A stretch of 64,000 nucleotides of DNA, taken from Streptomyces sp. 2114.4. GTDB lineage: Bacteria; Actinomycetota; Actinomycetes; Streptomycetales; Streptomycetaceae. Shown here piece by piece: positions 61,885-64,000 of the stretch. Position 1 is the first letter of the stretch; every line of letters begins with the position of its first letter. Where the stretch lies: the NCBI RefSeq assembly GCF_900187385.1, contig NZ_FYEY01000001.1, positions 4,526,001-4,590,000 on the forward strand, given 5' to 3'. Both the position numbers and the translations under genes were made by a program. Under the pieces are notes generated by a model that did no database searches, was not told the origin of the DNA, and was given only the letters and a program-made list of their open reading frames with translations.

Positions 61885-63189
61885 CTACCGCTCCGGCAGA
61901 TGCAGCACCGGAAAGCTCCCCGTATTGGTAGGCGCATTCTCCGGTAGCCAGAGGACGGCGACGGCGCCCGTCGAGCCGTCGGTGAGTTCCTCCGCGTTGC
62001 GGAACGTGAGGCGGGCGCCCAGGACGCGGGCCTGGCCGGCCGCGATGGTCAGGCCCAGGCCGTGGCCGCGGCCGGCCCGGTCGCTGCTGCCGGTGCGGAA
62101 GCGGCTGGGGCCCTCGCGCAGCAAGGCCCCGGGGAAGCCCGTGCCGTGGTCGCGGACCCGTAGGACCCGGCCCTCGACGGTGACCTCGACCGGCGGCTTG
62201 CCGTGCCGGGCGGCGTTGGCGATCAGATTGCCGAGGATCCGCTCCAGCCGGCGCGGGTCGGTGGTGACCTCGGCCTCCCGTACGACCTCGACGGTGATCC
62301 CCGGGTCGAGGGCCCGCACCCGCCGGGAGACGAACTCGCCGAGCACGACGTCCTGCAGCTCGGCGCGCTCCGCATGGCCGTCGAGCCGGGCCACTTCCAG
62401 GACGTCCTCGACGAGGGTGCGCAGCGCCTGCGCACGGTCGCGGACGAGTTCCGAGGGGCGGCCGGGCGGCAGCAGTTCGGCGGCGGTCAGCAGGCCGGTG
62501 ACCGGGGTGCGCAGCTCGTGGGCGATGTCGGCGGTGACCCGTCGCTCGGCCTCGATGCGCTCCTGGAGGGCGTCCGACATGGCGTCCACGGCGAAGGCCA
62601 GATCGTCGGTCTCGTCGCGTACCCGTCCGCTGCCGACCTCGTCGCGGATCCGGACCGCGGTGTCGCCGTCGGCGAGTTTTCCGGCCGCCGCGGCCGCCTT
62701 GCGCAGCCGCTTGGAGAGCCGTCCGCCGACCAGCACCCCCAGCGCACAGCCGCCGACCACCACCGCGGTCGACCCGATGACCAAGGCCTGGTCGAGGTCG
62801 TCGAGGACGGCGAAGCGGTCGGGGAAACGGTCGTGCATGGACAGCACCCGGTTGTTGCTGAGCGGTGAGGCGGCCCATACGTCGGGGGCGGTCTGCCCGG
62901 TGTCCTGGAGGTAGGTGGCGCGCTTGTTCTTGGCGACCTCGTCGCGCAGCGCCTCCGGCAGCTCCGGGTCGTCGATCTTCGCGCCGAACTGCAGCCGGTT
63001 GGTGGAGAGGAAGATCTTCTGCGTGAAGTTGAGCCGCTCGATCTGCACATCCCGGCTGTTGTCGAGCATGGAGTGGCGGGCGGCGTTGTGCACGACAAGG
63101 CTCAGCGCGATCGCGACCAGCGCTCCGACGAGTGCGATCGCGGCGCTGAGCTTCCATCTCAGCCCCGTGCGCAGGGCCAGCCTGACCAC
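61885..63189 (-). CDS. cseC: Sensor histidine kinase CseC
   Basis: This 434-residue membrane kinase has two membrane helices (about 14-34 and 137-158) around a sensory domain, then HAMP (GRLSKRLRKAAAAAGKLADGD), HisKA with phospho-His in VTADIAHELRTPVTGLL, and an ATPase domain (LGNLIANAARHG, RDHGTGFP, GRGHGLGLTI). With CseB just upstream and a CseA-like tail beyond, it fits the Streptomyces cell-envelope-stress system that turns on sigE. The start is GTG 63189, 8 bp after the cseB stop. Identity rests on context plus pattern. Confidence 0.88.
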   Translation of the reverse strand: MVRLALRTGLRWKLSAAIALVGALVAIALSLVVHNAARHSMLDNSRDVQIERLNFTQKIFLSTNRLQFGAKIDDPELPEALRDEVAKNKRATYLQDTGQTAPDVWAASPLSNNRVLSMHDRFPDRFAVLDDLDQALVIGSTAVVVGGCALGVLVGGRLSKRLRKAAAAAGKLADGDTAVRIRDEVGSGRVRDETDDLAFAVDAMSDALQERIEAERRVTADIAHELRTPVTGLLTAAELLPPGRPSELVRDRAQALRTLVEDVLEVARLDGHAERAELQDVVLGEFVSRRVRALDPGITVEVVREAEVTTDPRRLERILGNLIANAARHGKPPVEVTVEGRVLRVRDHGTGFPGALLREGPSRFRTGSSDRAGRGHGLGLTIAAGQARVLGARLTFRNAEELTDGSTGAVAVLWLPENAPTNTGSFPVLHLPER

Positions 63190-63197
63190 CGGCGGTG

Positions 63198-63908
63198 TCA
63201 GCCTCTCAGCTTGTATCCGAAGCCGCGGACCGTCTCGATCCGGTCCTGACCGATTTTGCCGCGCAGCCGCTGGACATGGACGTCCACCACCCGGGTGTCA
63301 CCACCCCAGCCGTAGTCCCAGACCCGCTCCAGCAGCCGGTCGCGTGAGAGGACCGTACCGGGCGCGTTGGAGAACTCCAGCAGCAGCCGCATCTCGGTCG
63401 GCGTCAGGGCGACGTTCGCACCGCCCTTGCGGACCTCCATGCCCTCCGTGTCGACCTCCAGGTCGCCGAAGCGCAGCACCGGCTCGGCGATGTCGGCCTG
63501 GTCCGCCGACGAGCCGCCGGCCCGGTCCGGGCCGCTGGCGTGGCCGAAGCGGCGCAGGACGGCGCGGATCCGGGCGACCAGCACCGCACCGTCGAACGGC
63601 TTGGTGACGTAGTCGTCCGCACCGGCCTCCAGGCCGAGCACCACGTCGATCGAGTCGGCGCGCGCCGACAGCATGATCACGGGGACCGTCGACTCATCGC
63701 GGATCCGCCGGCACAGGCTGACGCCGTCGAGTCCCGGCACCATCACATCGAGCAGGGCGATATCGGGGCGGTCGGCGCGGAACGCCTCCAGGCCCGCCAG
63801 CCCGTCGGGCATCGCGGTGACCACGAATCCGTCCCGTTCCAGGGCGAGCTGGGTGGCCTCGCGGATCACGTCGTCGTCCTCGACGAAGAGCACATGGGTC
63901 TCGGCCAT
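63198..63908 (-). CDS. cseB: Response regulator CseB (OmpR family)
   Basis: This 236-residue regulator has a receiver domain (HVLFVEDDDVIREATQLALER; phospho-Asp in IALLDVMVPGLDG; Lys in YVTKPFD) and an OmpR winged helix (ALTPTEMRLLLEFSNAPGTVLSRDRLLERVW, TRVVDVHVQRLRGKIG, VRGFGYKLR). Together with CseC it would activate the sigE promoter when the wall is damaged. ATG 63908 starts 9 bp after the upstream cseA-like stop (63918). The sigE gene should lie past the window edge. Confidence 0.88.
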   Translation of the reverse strand: MAETHVLFVEDDDVIREATQLALERDGFVVTAMPDGLAGLEAFRADRPDIALLDVMVPGLDGVSLCRRIRDESTVPVIMLSARADSIDVVLGLEAGADDYVTKPFDGAVLVARIRAVLRRFGHASGPDRAGGSSADQADIAEPVLRFGDLEVDTEGMEVRKGGANVALTPTEMRLLLEFSNAPGTVLSRDRLLERVWDYGWGGDTRVVDVHVQRLRGKIGQDRIETVRGFGYKLRG

Positions 63909-63917
63909 GCGGTTGTC

Positions 63918-64000
63918 TCAACCCTCCGTTCCCGTGCCGTCGTCCGGCGTGGCGCCGTCGGCGGTGGTCTTGCTGTAGTCGGTGTGATACGGACGGCCAC
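63918..64000 (-). CDS. cseA: CseA-like lipoprotein, C-terminal end (start outside window)
   Basis: The last 26 codons of a leftward gene are visible, ending in TGA at 63918-63920: GRPYHTDYSKTTADGATPDD and GTGTEG. The hydrophilic Thr/Asp/Gly tail and its place 9 bp before cseB match CseA, the lipoprotein that tunes the sigE response. The lipobox lies outside the window. The name is inferred from gene order. Confidence 0.7.
   Translation of the reverse strand, partial: GRPYHTDYSKTTADGATPDDGTGTEG

Noticed and set aside
60311..63157. A 948-codon minus-strand open frame running through the MFS gene, the minisatellite and cseC
   Set aside because: It crosses a repeat array and two clear genes in other frames. 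No domain is recognisable.

Overview
This is a 64 kb piece of high-GC chromosome from a Streptomyces or very close actinomycete. The evidence is the sporulation coat genes (two rodlins and a sortase-tagged chaplin), a TipAL regulator with its own palindromic promoter, Lsr2, a Rv2747-type ArgA, and the start of a CseA/CseB/CseC envelope-stress locus. GTG starts and extreme GC at third codon positions are common. From memory, most of the order from the zinc-free ribosomal genes to cse follows the Streptomyces coelicolor SCO3431-SCO3357 block. I could not check this by search.

Layout. 1-1.9 kb: hydrophobic aerial-hypha coat genes, each followed by a strong hairpin. 2.0-4.6 kb: a nitrilase-like enzyme, TatA, and a divergent Zur-type cluster of cysteine-poor S14, L28, L33 and L31 paralogues. 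4.8-6.9 kb: a DUF397 / ATP-binding / XRE-DUF5753 cassette with shared TGCACGTGCA sites. 7-10.8 kb: aldehyde dehydrogenase, DinB-like protein, then a PadR regulator with two operators in front of an ABC-transporter gene that has been cut by an IS982-type remnant. 10.8-14.6 kb: glutamate decarboxylase, WrbA, LeuE and TipA. 14.7-23.5 kb: housekeeping genes (UPF0145, DedA, ThrE, pyrophosphatase, PBP4-type carboxypeptidase, DUF2342 protease, TilS, Hpt).

23.7-33.3 kb: ftsH followed by a split folate pathway (folE, folP-NTF2, folB-folK-DUF3180), interrupted by a divergent pair: an alpha/beta hydrolase and a lysyl-phosphatidylglycerol-synthase-like membrane protein. 33.4-42.4 kb: a broken gene fragment, a coiled-coil membrane protein, a lone NuoD paralogue beside a possible MidA/NDUFAF7-type methyltransferase, a NarL-type two-component pair, an ArsR-DUF5937 regulator with a perfect 12-bp operator, and a threonine-aldolase-like enzyme. 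42.7-48.8 kb: a tightly overlapping DUF2520-panC-nadB-nadC run, then coaX, linking pantothenate/CoA and NAD supply. A 31-bp copy of the coaX start lies in front of the true one. 49-55.3 kb: small proteins, BlaI, ArgA, Lsr2, and clpC behind candidate ClgR and SigR control sites. 55.5-58 kb: a decayed NACHT-LRR gene. 58-61.6 kb: a cell-wall M23 peptidase behind a tandem 23-bp repeat array and a long leader, and a divergent TetR/MFS efflux pair sharing a 23-bp inverted repeat. 61.7-64 kb: a 9/18-bp minisatellite, then cseC, cseB and the end of cseA.

No tRNA, rRNA, CRISPR array or prophage was seen. The most unusual items are the PadR double operator upstream of a destroyed transporter, the coaX start duplication with an overlapping upstream reading frame, the GTAAC/GTCAC array, the NACHT pseudogene, and the NuoD-methyltransferase pair.
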